Part shown: one piece after another, positions 53,286 through 63,775 of the stretch
Position numbering within the stretch: position 1 is the stretch's first letter
Layout of the letters: every line of letters starts with the position of its first letter
Source: Rhizobium sp. Root482
GTDB taxonomy: Bacteria > Pseudomonadota > Alphaproteobacteria > Rhizobiales > Rhizobiaceae
DNA length: 64,000 bases
NCBI RefSeq assembly: GCF_001426565.1
Contig: NZ_LMFA01000006.1
Coordinates: 1,083 to 65,082 of the forward strand
Direction: 5' to 3'
Position numbers and translations under genes: made by a program
The notes under the pieces: generated by a model
Seen by the model: only the letters and a program-made list of their open reading frames with translations
What the model was told of the DNA's origin: nothing
Databases searched by the model: none

Positions 53286-54227
53286 GTGATCGTCCAAAAT
53301 ATCCACGACCCTCTATCCGACGTGCTCAGCGCCATCGATGCGCGGGCGCTGTTCTCCGTGCGTTTTGCAGCCGGAGGCGCGTGGTCTGTTGCTTTTCCAC
53401 CACCGGGCTACCTGAAATTCAATGCGGTCCGCGAAGGCGGTGCCTGGCTGATCTCGGAGGGAGAGGCGCCGTTGCGCATTGAAGCGGGCGATTGTCTTGT
53501 GGTCAGCGGCAAGGCGTTTACGCTTTGCAGCGATCCCAACGTGAAGCCGATAGCGGCGGCAGAGGTATTCGCCGGGGGCAATCTGGATGTCTCAGTGGGC
53601 GATGGTCGGAATTTTGTGCTCCTCGGCGGGAGCGTCAACCTCGACACCGTCGACGGATCACTCCTCACCGACGCCCTGCCGCCTGTGGTCGTGATCAACC
53701 GCGAAGAGGCCGGACCGATTGGCTGGTTGCTCGAACAGTTGGATCTGGAGTGGAACAGCACCGCGCCGGGCGCTCGCATCGCCTGCAACGACCTGCTGCG
53801 GCTGGTGTTTATCCATGTCCTGCGTGCCTATATGACGCGCCAGACATCACAGCATCCCGGCTGGCTCGCCGGCCTTGCGGATGCCCGCCTGGCGCCGGCA
53901 CTACGGGCCATCCACGCCGATCCGTCGCGCCGCTGGACGGTAGAGGCACTGGCGTCTCTTGCCGGCCAGTCCCGCTCGGGATTTGCCGAGAAATTTCGCA
54001 CAACCGTCGGAGCATCGCCTATCGACTATCTTGCGAACTGGAGGATGCGGCTTGCCGCCGCCCGGTTGCGGCGCGGCAACGAGCCACTGCCACGGATTGC
54101 ACAGTCGCTCGGCTACGCGTCTGACAGCGCTTTTGCTGCCAGCTTCCGCCGCGCCCTCGGCCAATCACCCGCGCGTTACCGTAGTCTGTATCGCGACGCA
54201 ATGCACAGTGGGGCGATCGACTCTTGA
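53286..54227 (+). CDS. AraC-family regulator with cupin sensor domain
   Basis: A GTG at 53286 gives IVQNIHDPLSDVLSAIDARA, the normal start of this group; no ATG fits better and the frame is open further upstream. The product (about 313 aa) has a cupin_6-type sensor domain (LFSVRFAAGGAWSVAFPPPG) and a C-terminal double helix-turn-helix (VEALASLAGQSRSGFAEKFR; IAQSLGYASDSAFAASFRRA). It is divergent from the SDR at 52217-53194, which it probably activates. Confidence 0.85.
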   Translation: MIVQNIHDPLSDVLSAIDARALFSVRFAAGGAWSVAFPPPGYLKFNAVREGGAWLISEGEAPLRIEAGDCLVVSGKAFTLCSDPNVKPIAAAEVFAGGNLDVSVGDGRNFVLLGGSVNLDTVDGSLLTDALPPVVVINREEAGPIGWLLEQLDLEWNSTAPGARIACNDLLRLVFIHVLRAYMTRQTSQHPGWLAGLADARLAPALRAIHADPSRRWTVEALASLAGQSRSGFAEKFRTTVGASPIDYLANWRMRLAAARLRRGNEPLPRIAQSLGYASDSAFAASFRRALGQSPARYRSLYRDAMHSGAIDS

Positions 54228-54382
54228 CTGCCGCTTGGCTGAACGAGTGCGCCGGGAGATGCAGAATTTCAGCAAGTCATCATTGTTTGCGACCGCTTTC
54301 AATATGGACCCACTCCGCATCATACGCCTGGAAGGAATCTGAACCTGCGACCCTGTCCTCCACAGTGCAATCTTGGTGGCTA

Positions 54383-55282
54383 TCAGCTATCTCGCACAGC
54401 GTGCCCACGGATCAGGTCTATGAATGCCCGCAGTTTGGAGGGCATATGCCGCCGCTGAGAGAAATAGAGACTGAGACCCGGATAAGACGGGGACCAATCT
54501 TCGAGAACTGGAATGAGGTCGCCCGAAGCGATGTGTGTGCCGAGTGCATGTTCCCCTAGATAGGCAAGGCCGAAGCCGGCAAGGGTTGCCTCGAGTATCA
54601 GGTCCGACGCATCGAATATCAGGTGACCCGAGACATCGATCAAAAAGGTCTCTCCGCGCTTTTCGAATTCCCAGCGATAAAGCCTTCCGCCTGTCATGCG
54701 CATCTGAATACAGCGATGCCGGGACAGGTCACTGGGCACAACAGGCTTGTCGCGACCTTCGAAATATTTCGGAGATCCGACAACGAAAGAGCGCATTTTC
54801 GATATGATGGGCACCGCGACCATGTCGGGGGAAATCGCCTCGGTGAGACGAATGCCGGCATCGAACCCCTTGCCGATCACGTCGACCAACGCATTCTCGG
54901 TGACGACTTCCAGCTCCACTTCCGGATAGCGGCGGGCATATTCCAGCAGAAGCGGTTGGAGCAGGATGCGCGCCGCGCCCGGCGCCATGTTCAGCCGCAG
55001 TCTTCCCGAGGGCCGATCGGAATGTTCTCCCACATTCTCGATGGCTTTTTCCAGCGTCTGCAAGGCCGGCACGATTTCGGACAGGAACTGCTCCCCTGCC
55101 GCGGAAAGGGCTACGCTGCGCGTGGTGCGGTTGAACAGCCTGACGGCAATGCGCTCTTCCAATGCGGCGATCGCATGGCTCAAAGCCGATGAGGACATGC
55201 CGAGCTCCCGCGCAGCAGCTCGGAATCCGCCATGACGAGCCACCGCAGCAACGGCCTCCAGTTCGATGAGACTCGCCCTCAT
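54383..55282 (-). CDS. LysR-family transcriptional regulator
   Basis: The product (299 aa) starts MRASLIELEAVAAVARHGGF with the helix-turn-helix RAAARELGMSSSALSHAIAA. The effector domain contains LRLNMAPGAARILLQPLLLE and DVIGKGFDAGIRLTEAISPD. It resembles the DsdC/GcvA-like group that governs neighbouring enzymes. It is divergent from the aldehyde dehydrogenase operon, with 98 bp between, and is the likely regulator. Confidence 0.9.
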   Translation of the reverse strand: MRASLIELEAVAAVARHGGFRAAARELGMSSSALSHAIAALEERIAVRLFNRTTRSVALSAAGEQFLSEIVPALQTLEKAIENVGEHSDRPSGRLRLNMAPGAARILLQPLLLEYARRYPEVELEVVTENALVDVIGKGFDAGIRLTEAISPDMVAVPIISKMRSFVVGSPKYFEGRDKPVVPSDLSRHRCIQMRMTGGRLYRWEFEKRGETFLIDVSGHLIFDASDLILEATLAGFGLAYLGEHALGTHIASGDLIPVLEDWSPSYPGLSLYFSQRRHMPSKLRAFIDLIRGHAVRDS

Positions 55283-55380
55283 TGCGCGATCCAGTTCATC
55301 AGCTCGTCCAATTTTGTCCTACTACTCGCAACACATAACGCATGCCATTTTCCCCGTGAAGTCATTGCAGGAGAAACGAC

Positions 55381-56796
<1,416 letters not shown>

Positions 56797-56807
56797 GGAG
56801 CGAATCC

Positions 56808-57545
56808 ATGACGAAGAAGCCGATTGCACTGATTACCGGCGCCAACAAGGGACTGGGCAAAGAGGTTGCCCGCCAGCTCGGCGGGCTCGGAATGCGGGTC
56901 TATCTTGGCAGCCGGGATAGCGAGCGCGGACAAGCCGCGGCGGATGACCTGGCGAAGGAAGGAGCGGATGTGATGGCGATTGCGCTCGACGTCACCGATG
57001 ACGCAAGCATCGTGGCCGCGGCACGACACATCGAAGACCGGGAAGGATTGCTCGACATTCTCGTCAACAATGCGGGCGTCCTCTATCGTGTGCCCGCGCT
57101 TGAGACGGACGCGGCCAACATGCTTGCAACCTACGACGTCAACGTCTTTGGCACTGTACGCACGATCAGTTCATTCCTGCCACTACTGCAAAGATCGCCG
57201 CATCCGAGGATCGTCAATATCACCAGCACCAGCGCCTCCCTGACGCTGACCAGCAATCCGGAAACGCCTTTCGGTCAGTCGGACACCATCATTGCCTACG
57301 CCTCGTCCAAAGCCGCCGTGACAATGATAAGTCTGCAATATGCCAATGCCTTCCGGCGTCACCCCTCGCATTCCCATATAAAGATCAATGCGGCGACGCC
57401 GGGCCATATCGCAACCGATCTCAACGGTCATGCCGGCACGCGTACGGTGAAACAAGGTGCGAAAATCGTCGTGGACCTGGCGACACTTCCCGACAGTGGC
57501 CCCAGCGGGGGCTATTTTAACGACGATGGTCCGCTGCCTTGGTGA
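56808..57545 (+). CDS. SDR family oxidoreductase
   Basis: The product (245 aa) starts with ALITGANKGLGKEVARQLGG and has NNAGVLYRVPALE, Ser in IVNITSTSASLTL and YASSKAAVTMISLQYANAFR, the full catalytic set of a classical carbonyl-reductase-like SDR. It lies 11 bp after the aldehyde dehydrogenase gene. The pair could interconvert an alcohol, a carbonyl compound and the acid. Confidence 0.92.
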   Translation: MTKKPIALITGANKGLGKEVARQLGGLGMRVYLGSRDSERGQAAADDLAKEGADVMAIALDVTDDASIVAAARHIEDREGLLDILVNNAGVLYRVPALETDAANMLATYDVNVFGTVRTISSFLPLLQRSPHPRIVNITSTSASLTLTSNPETPFGQSDTIIAYASSKAAVTMISLQYANAFRRHPSHSHIKINAATPGHIATDLNGHAGTRTVKQGAKIVVDLATLPDSGPSGGYFNDDGPLPW

Positions 57546-57590
57546 AAATTATTCTTGACTGTTCATTCCAGAATGGCTATCTCCATCCCT

Positions 57591-58163
57591 ATGGCAAGGA
57601 TCAAGGAATTCGACAGGGACAAGGCGCTGGATTCGGCGTTGGGTGTCTTCCGGGAGCACGGTTTCGACGGGACATCGACGGAGATGCTGGTTACGGCCAT
57701 GAAGATCGGCCGGCAGAGCCTGTACGACACGTTCGGCGACAAATGGGCCCTCTATCGCCTCGCGGTGGAGCGCTATGCATCCGCAGAGACCGAAGCGCAC
57801 ATTCGCGAATTGCGCAGCAGTGGACGCGCGATTGATGGCATTTCCGCAATGATGAATCGGGTGGTGGCGCAAGCGGATCGGGCGTGTCTCGGTGTCAACT
57901 CGATCTGCGAATTCGGCCAGAGCCGCCCCGATCTGACAGAGGTGCATCTTGCGGCCGATCATCGGCTGCGACACGCAGCAAGGGAGTGCATCAGTCAGGC
58001 TCAGGACGCCGGGGATCTGGACCAATCGGTGTCGCCAGATGCGGTGATTGATTTTCTTATTGCCAGCATCGCCGGCATTCGGATTGCTGCGCGCGGGGGT
58101 GCCGGGCCAGAGGTGCTGCAGTCCCTCGCACGGTTGGCGCTCCGCGCACTCATGCCACGGTAA
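57591..58163 (+). CDS. TetR-family transcriptional regulator
   Basis: The start at 57591 (MARIKEFDRDKALDSALGVF) is chosen because it is the usual distance from the helix-turn-helix; 57573 is an alternative. The product (190 aa) has FDGTSTEMLVTAMKIGRQSL then YDTFGDKWALYRLAVERYAS, the TetR DNA-binding pattern, and a TetR_C ligand domain. It is between the SDR gene and the quinone oxidoreductase and probably represses the latter and itself. Confidence 0.88.
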   Translation: MARIKEFDRDKALDSALGVFREHGFDGTSTEMLVTAMKIGRQSLYDTFGDKWALYRLAVERYASAETEAHIRELRSSGRAIDGISAMMNRVVAQADRACLGVNSICEFGQSRPDLTEVHLAADHRLRHAARECISQAQDAGDLDQSVSPDAVIDFLIASIAGIRIAARGGAGPEVLQSLARLALRALMPR

Positions 58164-58209
58164 AAAATTTTCCCCAATTCTGGAACAAACAGTCAAGAAA
58201 GGACTGAAA

Positions 58210-59175
58210 ATGAAAGCAGCGGTCATGAACGGCATCGGGGACACCGATGTCATGGAAGTCGTCGAACATCCTGAGCCCGATGCAGCACCGGGACATGTTC
58301 TCGTCGAGATTGCCGCGGCAGGCGTGAATTTCATGGACATTGGTGTCCGGCAAGGCATGGCCTGGACCGAGATCGCAAATCCCAAAATACTCGGCGTCGA
58401 GGGTGCAGGTCGCGTTCTCACAGTTGGCGACGGCGTGACGGATTTCTCCGCGGGTGATCGCGTGGCCTGGGTCTACGCTCCAGGAAGCTACGCGGAGCGG
58501 ATCTCGATACCCGTCAGTTCCTTGGTTCGCCTGCCTGATTTCGATGACCGGACAGCGGCCGCAATCATGATGCAGGGATTGACGGCGAGCCACTTCGCCA
58601 CCGATTTCTACCCGGTTCAGCCGGGCGACATTGCACTGGTCCACGCCGCCGCCGGAGGCGTCGGCCTGCTCCTGACGCAGATCATCCGGCTGCGAGGCGG
58701 TCGTGTCATCGGGCGTGTTTCTTCTGAAGACAAAGTCGCCATCGCCAAACAGGCAGGCGCCGAGCATGTCATTGTCGATCGCCGGGGAGACTTCGCGCAG
58801 CAGGTCCTGAGTTTGACGAACGACAGGGGTGTCGATGTTGTCTATGACGGCTCTGGCCCCACGACGTTTCAGGGTTCTCTCGATAGCCTGCGCCGTTCGG
58901 GGACCTTTTGCTGGTACGGCCCCGTTCTGGGCGGGCCGGGTCTCCTCGACATCATGAGCCTGCCGAGAAGCATCAAGATCGGCTACGCGGTCTTCTCCGA
59001 CCATGTTTACGCACCGGATCGCCTTCGCGCCCGCACCACCCAGCTTTTCGACTGGGTTCGGGATGGTTCCCTGAAGATCAACATCGGAGGAAGCTATCCT
59101 CTTGAAGACGCCGCTTCGGCCCACGCGGACATGGCAAGCCGGCGCACGACCGGCAAGTTGCTGCTCGTACCCTAG
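58210..59175 (+). CDS. Zinc-independent quinone oxidoreductase (MDR superfamily)
   Basis: The ATG at 58210 (MKAAVMNGIGDTDVMEVVEH) begins a 321-residue QOR-type protein. GVNFMDIGVRQGMAW is the substrate region and VHAAAGGVGLLLTQIIRLRG the NADPH loop (AAxGGVG). Zinc ligands are absent, as in crotonase-independent quinone reductases. It reduces quinones or enones with NADPH. It follows the TetR gene by 46 bp. An inverted repeat at 59210-59240 may end the transcript. Confidence 0.92.
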   Translation: MKAAVMNGIGDTDVMEVVEHPEPDAAPGHVLVEIAAAGVNFMDIGVRQGMAWTEIANPKILGVEGAGRVLTVGDGVTDFSAGDRVAWVYAPGSYAERISIPVSSLVRLPDFDDRTAAAIMMQGLTASHFATDFYPVQPGDIALVHAAAGGVGLLLTQIIRLRGGRVIGRVSSEDKVAIAKQAGAEHVIVDRRGDFAQQVLSLTNDRGVDVVYDGSGPTTFQGSLDSLRRSGTFCWYGPVLGGPGLLDIMSLPRSIKIGYAVFSDHVYAPDRLRARTTQLFDWVRDGSLKINIGGSYPLEDAASAHADMASRRTTGKLLLVP

Positions 59176-59209
59176 TCGGCTTTTGAGCGCGCCATCCCCC
59201 GCATTCTGC

Positions 59210-59240
59210 CCTGGCTCCGCAATTCGAGAGAGGAGCCAGG
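59210..59240. terminator. Inverted repeat between convergent qor and esterase genes
   Basis: CCTGGCTCC at 59210-59218 and GGAGCCAGG at 59232-59240 form a perfect 9-bp stem. No T-run follows on either strand, so it is a possible bidirectional terminator or stabilising hairpin. Confidence 0.4.
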
Positions 59241-59285
59241 TCGGTCGTTTGCGCCTTGGCCAGTGCCATATCGACAACGACCTGC

Positions 59286-60224
59286 TCAGTCCTGCTTCAG
59301 CACCCGCTCGAGCCAGCCGTTTCGCGCAGCGATGCAGGCGCGGGCAAGATCGGACTGAGGGGCGATATCGTAAAAGCCATGGAAGGCTCCGCCCCAGACA
59401 TGCAGTTCGCATTGACCGCCCGATGCCAGAATTCTGACGGCATAGTCGATGGCCTCATCGCGAAAAACTTCGCACGCGCCGACATCGATGAAGGTTGGCG
59501 GCAGCCCGGAAAGATCGGTGGCCCGCGCCGGTGCGCTATAGGGCGAAACCTCGACGCCGCCGCAGTCCTTTCCAAGCACCGCCTGCCAGGCAGTCCTGTT
59601 GCTGGTCGTGTCCCACACCCCGACACCATCAAACAAGCTGGCAGACGTCGTGCTGTTTCGATCGTCGATCATAGGGCACTGCAGCAACTGGCCCAACAAT
59701 CGCGGACCGTTTCGGTCTCGTGCCAAGAGCGCCGTGCCCGCCGCGAGCCCGCCGCCACCGCTCCCGCCGAAGATCACCAAACGATCTGGATCGAACTTCA
59801 GCTCGGCCGAATGCGACGCCATCCACAAGAGGCCTGCGTAGCAGTCTTCTACCGGAACTGGCGCCAGCCGGTATTCGACCGTCACACAGACCGCGTCATG
59901 TTTGATCGCCCAATCAACCAGGGGAGCAGCACCGGCAAAGCGATTGCCCATGACCATGCCGCCGCCATGCAGGAAATAGATCGCGGGGCCGATCTGTTCA
60001 TGGCATTTGCGGGTGATGACAGAAACCACGAGCTCGCCGCCCTCATGACCCGGGATCCGGTGATCGACGCAATCGACAGGATGATCCTGCAGCAGATCCT
60101 CTCGGATTGGACTGCTTATTGCTCGGAAATAGGGCAACCGATCTAGCGTCATCCCGGTCGGCACGAAATCGCCAATCGATGCCAGAACGTTGGCGAGTTG
60201 AGGGTCGTAGACTGGTTGGGACAT
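59286..60224 (-). CDS. Alpha/beta hydrolase, hormone-sensitive-lipase family
   Basis: The product (312 aa) has the oxyanion motif YFLHGGGMVMGN, the nucleophile elbow VIFGGSGGGGLAAGTALLAR (GxSxG), Asp in TFIDVGACEVFRDEAIDYA and His in VWGGAFHGFYD. That is the complete catalytic triad of an HSL-type esterase. It hydrolyses short acyl esters; the substrate is unknown. It is convergent with the quinone oxidoreductase gene and downstream of the ABC-F gene on the same strand. Confidence 0.92.
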   Translation of the reverse strand: MSQPVYDPQLANVLASIGDFVPTGMTLDRLPYFRAISSPIREDLLQDHPVDCVDHRIPGHEGGELVVSVITRKCHEQIGPAIYFLHGGGMVMGNRFAGAAPLVDWAIKHDAVCVTVEYRLAPVPVEDCYAGLLWMASHSAELKFDPDRLVIFGGSGGGGLAAGTALLARDRNGPRLLGQLLQCPMIDDRNSTTSASLFDGVGVWDTTSNRTAWQAVLGKDCGGVEVSPYSAPARATDLSGLPPTFIDVGACEVFRDEAIDYAVRILASGGQCELHVWGGAFHGFYDIAPQSDLARACIAARNGWLERVLKQD

Positions 60225-60289
60225 GATTGCTTCCGTGTCTGGAGAAAATGGCAGAGCGAACCAGTGAGCGCCTTTATCGGGTTGTCCGG

Positions 60290-61885
60290 CTAACTTGATG
60301 AGGCGCGGCCAGCGAGATCCAGCCGCCCGTCCATCCCAACATTTTCGAGGAAGGCGTCGTCGTGGCTGACGATCACAAGCGCGCCGTCATAGGCCCTCAG
60401 CACCGCTTCGACCGTCTCGATGGATTCGATGTCGAGATGATTGGTCGGTTCATCCAGGATCAACAGTGACGGAGGAGTGGAACCGCCGAGCACACAGGCA
60501 AGGCCAGCGCGCAGGACTTGTCCTCCACTTAACGTTTCAACGCGCTGGAGGGCGGCATCCGCGCGGAAACGAAAGCCGGCCAAAGCGGCCCGGCAAGCAT
60601 TTTCGGTTGCGCCGGGGTTCAGTCGCTTGAAATTGTCGAGGATGCTTTTGCTGCGATCGAGAAGGGTGACACTCTGGTCCAGCATCGTCGCAGCGACAGA
60701 AACCGTGACCTTGCCGGCTATGGGCACGATCTCTTCAGTGACCACCTTCAGTAGCGTTGTTTTGCCAGCCCCGTTGGGTCCCGAAAGCGCCACACGCTGA
60801 GGTCCGACAATCGAAAAGGACAAATCCCGGATAACGGGATGTTCCGGATCATAGCCCGCCACAATGCGATCAAATGATAGCACTGCCTTGCCAGCAGGCA
60901 GGTTTGTCGGGGGAAGATGCACAGAAAATGGCTGGAGCACTTCAACTCTCGCCTTGGCGGATGCGACCGCACCCAGCGCATCGGCGCGCTGGCGCTCGGC
61001 AAGTTCCGTCACCTTGCCTCGGCTGGCCTCCGCATTGCTCTTGCGCCGACCGAGAAGAATTTTTGGCATGTCCCCCTTGGCTGCTCTGCGGGTACCCGAT
61101 GCATTCCGCCTGTCCTCCCGTTCGGCAAGGACCTGCGCCTTGCGCTCGATTTCCTCGGCCGTCTTTTGGGCATGCGCCAGGTTCTGCTCAGCGGCATTCA
61201 ACTCGATTGCCTTCGCCGACCGATAGACGCTCCAGTTTCCGCCGTAGCGTTTCGCCTCAAGCGTGGTCAGTTCGACGATGGCATCCATATGGTCAAGCAG
61301 TTCGCGATCATGGCTGATGACGATAGCTCCGCCTTTCCATCTTCTGAGACCGTCGATGACTGCTTGTCGTCCGGCACTGTCCAGATTGTTGGTCGGCTCG
61401 TCGAGAAGAAGAAAATTCGGCTCCTTAAAGAGGGCCGCCGCAAGAGCAGCCCTGGTCCGTTGTCCACCAGATAAGTGGCTAAGCAGTGTATCCGGCTCGC
61501 CAGTCAGCCCAAATCGGGCAAGTGCCGACAACATACGCTCCCTGACTGTCCAATCGGCTTCCGCAAGGTCTTCCAGGCTGGCGGCCCCTCTTTCTGCCCG
61601 GGCAAGCAATTCGAGTGCCTGACCGGCACCGAAAAGGTCGGCGATTGTTTCGTCTGCCCCGACATCCAGCATCTGCCGGACGGCCGCGACCGTGCCCTCG
61701 ACGGTAATGGACCCCGCAGATGGAGACAGGAGGCCGGAGATGATTTTCAGCAGGGTCGTTTTACCGACGCCATTTCGCCCGACCAGACCGGTTCTTTCCG
61801 GTCGAAACGACAGGTCGAGACCCTCGAATACCGGATCACCGTCCGGCTTAAGCCAGGAAAGACCTGACAGCACGATGAGAGACAT
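60290..61885 (-). CDS. ABC-F family ATPase
   Basis: The product (531 aa) has two nucleotide-binding domains without membrane helices. NBD1: GRNGVGKTTLLKIISGLLSP, signature LSGGQRTRAALAAALF, Walker B FLLLDEPTNNLDSA. NBD2: SGPNGAGKTTLLKVVTEEIV, LSGGQVLRAGLACVLGG, LLILDEPTNHLDIE. An Arg/Glu-rich linker (AEEIERKAQVLAEREDRRNA) separates them. Such proteins act on the ribosome, in some cases giving resistance to antibiotics. It is divergent from a TetR regulator, which suggests induction by a ligand. Confidence 0.93.
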   Translation of the reverse strand: MSLIVLSGLSWLKPDGDPVFEGLDLSFRPERTGLVGRNGVGKTTLLKIISGLLSPSAGSITVEGTVAAVRQMLDVGADETIADLFGAGQALELLARAERGAASLEDLAEADWTVRERMLSALARFGLTGEPDTLLSHLSGGQRTRAALAAALFKEPNFLLLDEPTNNLDSAGRQAVIDGLRRWKGGAIVISHDRELLDHMDAIVELTTLEAKRYGGNWSVYRSAKAIELNAAEQNLAHAQKTAEEIERKAQVLAEREDRRNASGTRRAAKGDMPKILLGRRKSNAEASRGKVTELAERQRADALGAVASAKARVEVLQPFSVHLPPTNLPAGKAVLSFDRIVAGYDPEHPVIRDLSFSIVGPQRVALSGPNGAGKTTLLKVVTEEIVPIAGKVTVSVAATMLDQSVTLLDRSKSILDNFKRLNPGATENACRAALAGFRFRADAALQRVETLSGGQVLRAGLACVLGGSTPPSLLILDEPTNHLDIESIETVEAVLRAYDGALVIVSHDDAFLENVGMDGRLDLAGRASSS

Positions 61886-61997
61886 ATCAAACCTGTTGCA
61901 TCGAAATAAACGGCACGTTACCGTGCTGTTAGCAAATTATTCAGGTATGGACAATGGTGGCCGTCAAGTCTCTCTCCATTCAACACTTCGAGGTCGC

Positions 61998-62639
61998 ATG
62001 AAGACAGTACAGCCACGCCTGGGAGGACGACCGACACGCGAGGAGGCGGCGAGCCTTGCCGGAAAAATTCTGGACGAAGCCCGCGCCGCCTTTGCAAAAA
62101 AAGGTATTGCAAACGCTTCGATAGAGGAAATTGCAGCGCGCCAGGCGATCTCCAAACACACACTTTACCGCCGATACGCGAACAAGCAGGCGCTCCTGGA
62201 GGCCGTGGTTGAACGCGATCTCACCCGGTTTCGTGCAGCGCTCGCACAGGCGGCAAAGGAGCATGAGGAACCCCTGCTCGCCCTCCACGCGATCGCGTTT
62301 CGCTATTTTCAATTCGGTACGGACAGGGACTATTCGGCCTTCTACCTCTCAGTCACTGCAGAGGCCGTTCTGTCGGCGTCCCTTCGAGAAAGGCTGGCCA
62401 TATGGTCGAGCGCTGCGCTGGAGCCCATGGTCGGCGCGATCATCGCTGCTCAGCAATCGGGTGTCCTCATTGCGGCCGACGCATCAGAACTATGCGGCGT
62501 CCTCGTCGATCTGCTGGAGGGCGCTAACAATCGTGTTCGCCTGGGCCTTTGCGACAATCCCGATGAAGCCGAATGCCGCCGCGTCTTCGAAAGCCGATGG
62601 ACGATCTTCCAGACTGCCATGAAACCTAAATCCAACTGA
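61998..62639 (+). CDS. TetR-family transcriptional regulator
   Basis: The ATG at 61998 (MKTVQPRLGGRPTREEAASL) is the normal TetR start; an upstream frame is open but unnecessary, and the ATG at 61947 is an alternative. The product (213 aa) has IANASIEEIAARQAISKHTL then YRRYANKQALLEAVVERDLT. It is divergent from the ABC-F gene and likely represses it and itself. It is 17 bp upstream of an EF-hand gene. Confidence 0.88.
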   Translation: MKTVQPRLGGRPTREEAASLAGKILDEARAAFAKKGIANASIEEIAARQAISKHTLYRRYANKQALLEAVVERDLTRFRAALAQAAKEHEEPLLALHAIAFRYFQFGTDRDYSAFYLSVTAEAVLSASLRERLAIWSSAALEPMVGAIIAAQQSGVLIAADASELCGVLVDLLEGANNRVRLGLCDNPDEAECRRVFESRWTIFQTAMKPKSN

Positions 62640-62655
62640 CCGGAGACAAGAAATC

Positions 62656-63015
62656 GTGACGACAATCAACAATGCCAGCCCTCTTTCGCAGATGCTCAAT
62701 AATGCATTTGAAAAATTCGACAAGGATCGAGACGGAAAACTCAACTCTGATGAATTCAAGACATTCAACGAGATCCTGAAGCCCGGAATCGCCACCGATG
62801 AGCAGGGAATGCCAACCGTCGACTATGGCGAACGCATGGACCACGACGGCGACGGATTGGTCAGTCAGGATGAAATGAACTCGACGGGCGTCCTGATGCC
62901 GGCCGACCTTTGCGATCCCAGCCTGAAATCCATGCTGGATTACCTTCTTCTCAAGGCCGATCCTTTGGCGATCGAAGCTGCGACCTTGCTTCAGGACGAA
63001 GGCGACAAGTCATGA
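62656..63015 (+). CDS. Small EF-hand calcium-binding protein
   Basis: A GTG at 62656 after GGAGACAAG starts a 119-residue product. Two EF-hand loops are present: DKDRDGKLNSDEF near residue 22 and DHDGDGLVSQDEM near 62, both with Ca-ligating positions 1, 3, 5 and 12 occupied. No signal peptide is evident, so it is probably cytoplasmic. Bacterial EF-hand proteins of this size are poorly characterised. It ends at a hairpin facing a minus-strand gene. Confidence 0.82.
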   Translation: MTTINNASPLSQMLNNAFEKFDKDRDGKLNSDEFKTFNEILKPGIATDEQGMPTVDYGERMDHDGDGLVSQDEMNSTGVLMPADLCDPSLKSMLDYLLLKADPLAIEAATLLQDEGDKS

Positions 63016-63020
63016 TGGAA

Positions 63021-63051
63021 AAAGGGGAGCGACTGTTCCGCAGCCGCTCCC
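63021..63051 (-). terminator. Rho-independent terminator, minus strand
   Basis: GGGAGCG at 63025-63031 pairs with CGCTCCC at 63045-63051, with CTG/CAG extending the stem. The minus strand then runs CCTTTTTCC. It would end the small exported-peptide gene, and it also sits after the EF-hand gene on the plus strand. Confidence 0.8.
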
Positions 63052-63071
63052 TCTTCGACCTCCAACCCTCT

Positions 63072-63197
63072 CTATCCCGGAAGGCCAACGGCCGTGGCCA
63101 GCGCCGCCATGGGGGATGGTTCCGGCGAGAACACGTCATAGACGCAGGGCGCTGCGAAGATGGCAAGCGCGAGCATGCCAACGATCAGGCGTTTCAT
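63072..63197 (-). CDS. Small hydrophobic/secreted peptide (41 aa)
   Basis: The minus strand from 63197 reads MKRLIVGMLALAIFAAPCVY then DVFSPEPSPMAALATAVGLP. The basic start plus hydrophobic stretch and small residues before Cys look like a signal peptide or one membrane helix. It lies 28 bp after the Ohr stop on the same strand and before a good terminator. No homologue is recognised by eye. Confidence 0.5.
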   Translation of the reverse strand: MKRLIVGMLALAIFAAPCVYDVFSPEPSPMAALATAVGLPG

Positions 63198-63224
63198 CGA
63201 TCACTCGTGGGTATTGGCAACGTG

Positions 63225-63641
63225 TCAGGCAAGCTTCAGCTCAACAGCGATGTTGCCCCGTGTCGCCTTGGAATAGGGGCAGGTCTGGTGAGCTTCGTCG
63301 ATAAGAACCCGTGCAAGGTCGTAATCGAGCCCCGGAAGGCTGACATTCAGCCTGGCCTGCAGCAGGTAGGCACCGTCAGTCATTCCGAGGTCGACTTCGG
63401 CATTGACTGCCGTCGTCGCCGGTAGCGCCACCTTATGTTTGCCCGCGGCAATGCCCAGGGCACCGATAAAGCAAGCGGACCAGCCAGCAGCAAAGAGTTG
63501 CTCGGGATTTGTGCCGGGCTTACCGCTGCCCGGAGGCGAAAGCTTTACATTGAGCTGCGCATCGTCACTCAATGCCGCACCGTCGCGTCCGCCGGTGGTA
63601 TGGGTCCTGCCGGTATAGAGAACCTTTTCGATCTTTGTCAT
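63225..63641 (-). CDS. ohr: Ohr/OsmC family organic hydroperoxide reductase
   Basis: The product (138 aa) starts MTKIEKVLYTGRTHTTGGRD. The two reactive cysteines of Ohr are in AAGWSACFIGALGIAAGK and EAHQTCPYSKATRGN, and the N-terminal Arg is in the expected region. It reduces organic hydroperoxides with electrons from lipoylated proteins. No OhrR-type MarR gene is next to it; regulation is not shown by the sequence. Confidence 0.92.
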   Translation of the reverse strand: MTKIEKVLYTGRTHTTGGRDGAALSDDAQLNVKLSPPGSGKPGTNPEQLFAAGWSACFIGALGIAAGKHKVALPATTAVNAEVDLGMTDGAYLLQARLNVSLPGLDYDLARVLIDEAHQTCPYSKATRGNIAVELKLA

Positions 63642-63775
63642 GGAACACTCCTTCGTTCGTTCGGTCGCAGAGCGCGACGTGATTGACGGATGTGTTTTGC
63701 CGCATCCACGTATCCGGCATGTTTTCGAAAAGGGTAGAATTGTATCGCAGCGTAGAGGCCACGCTTTGGGCCTTG

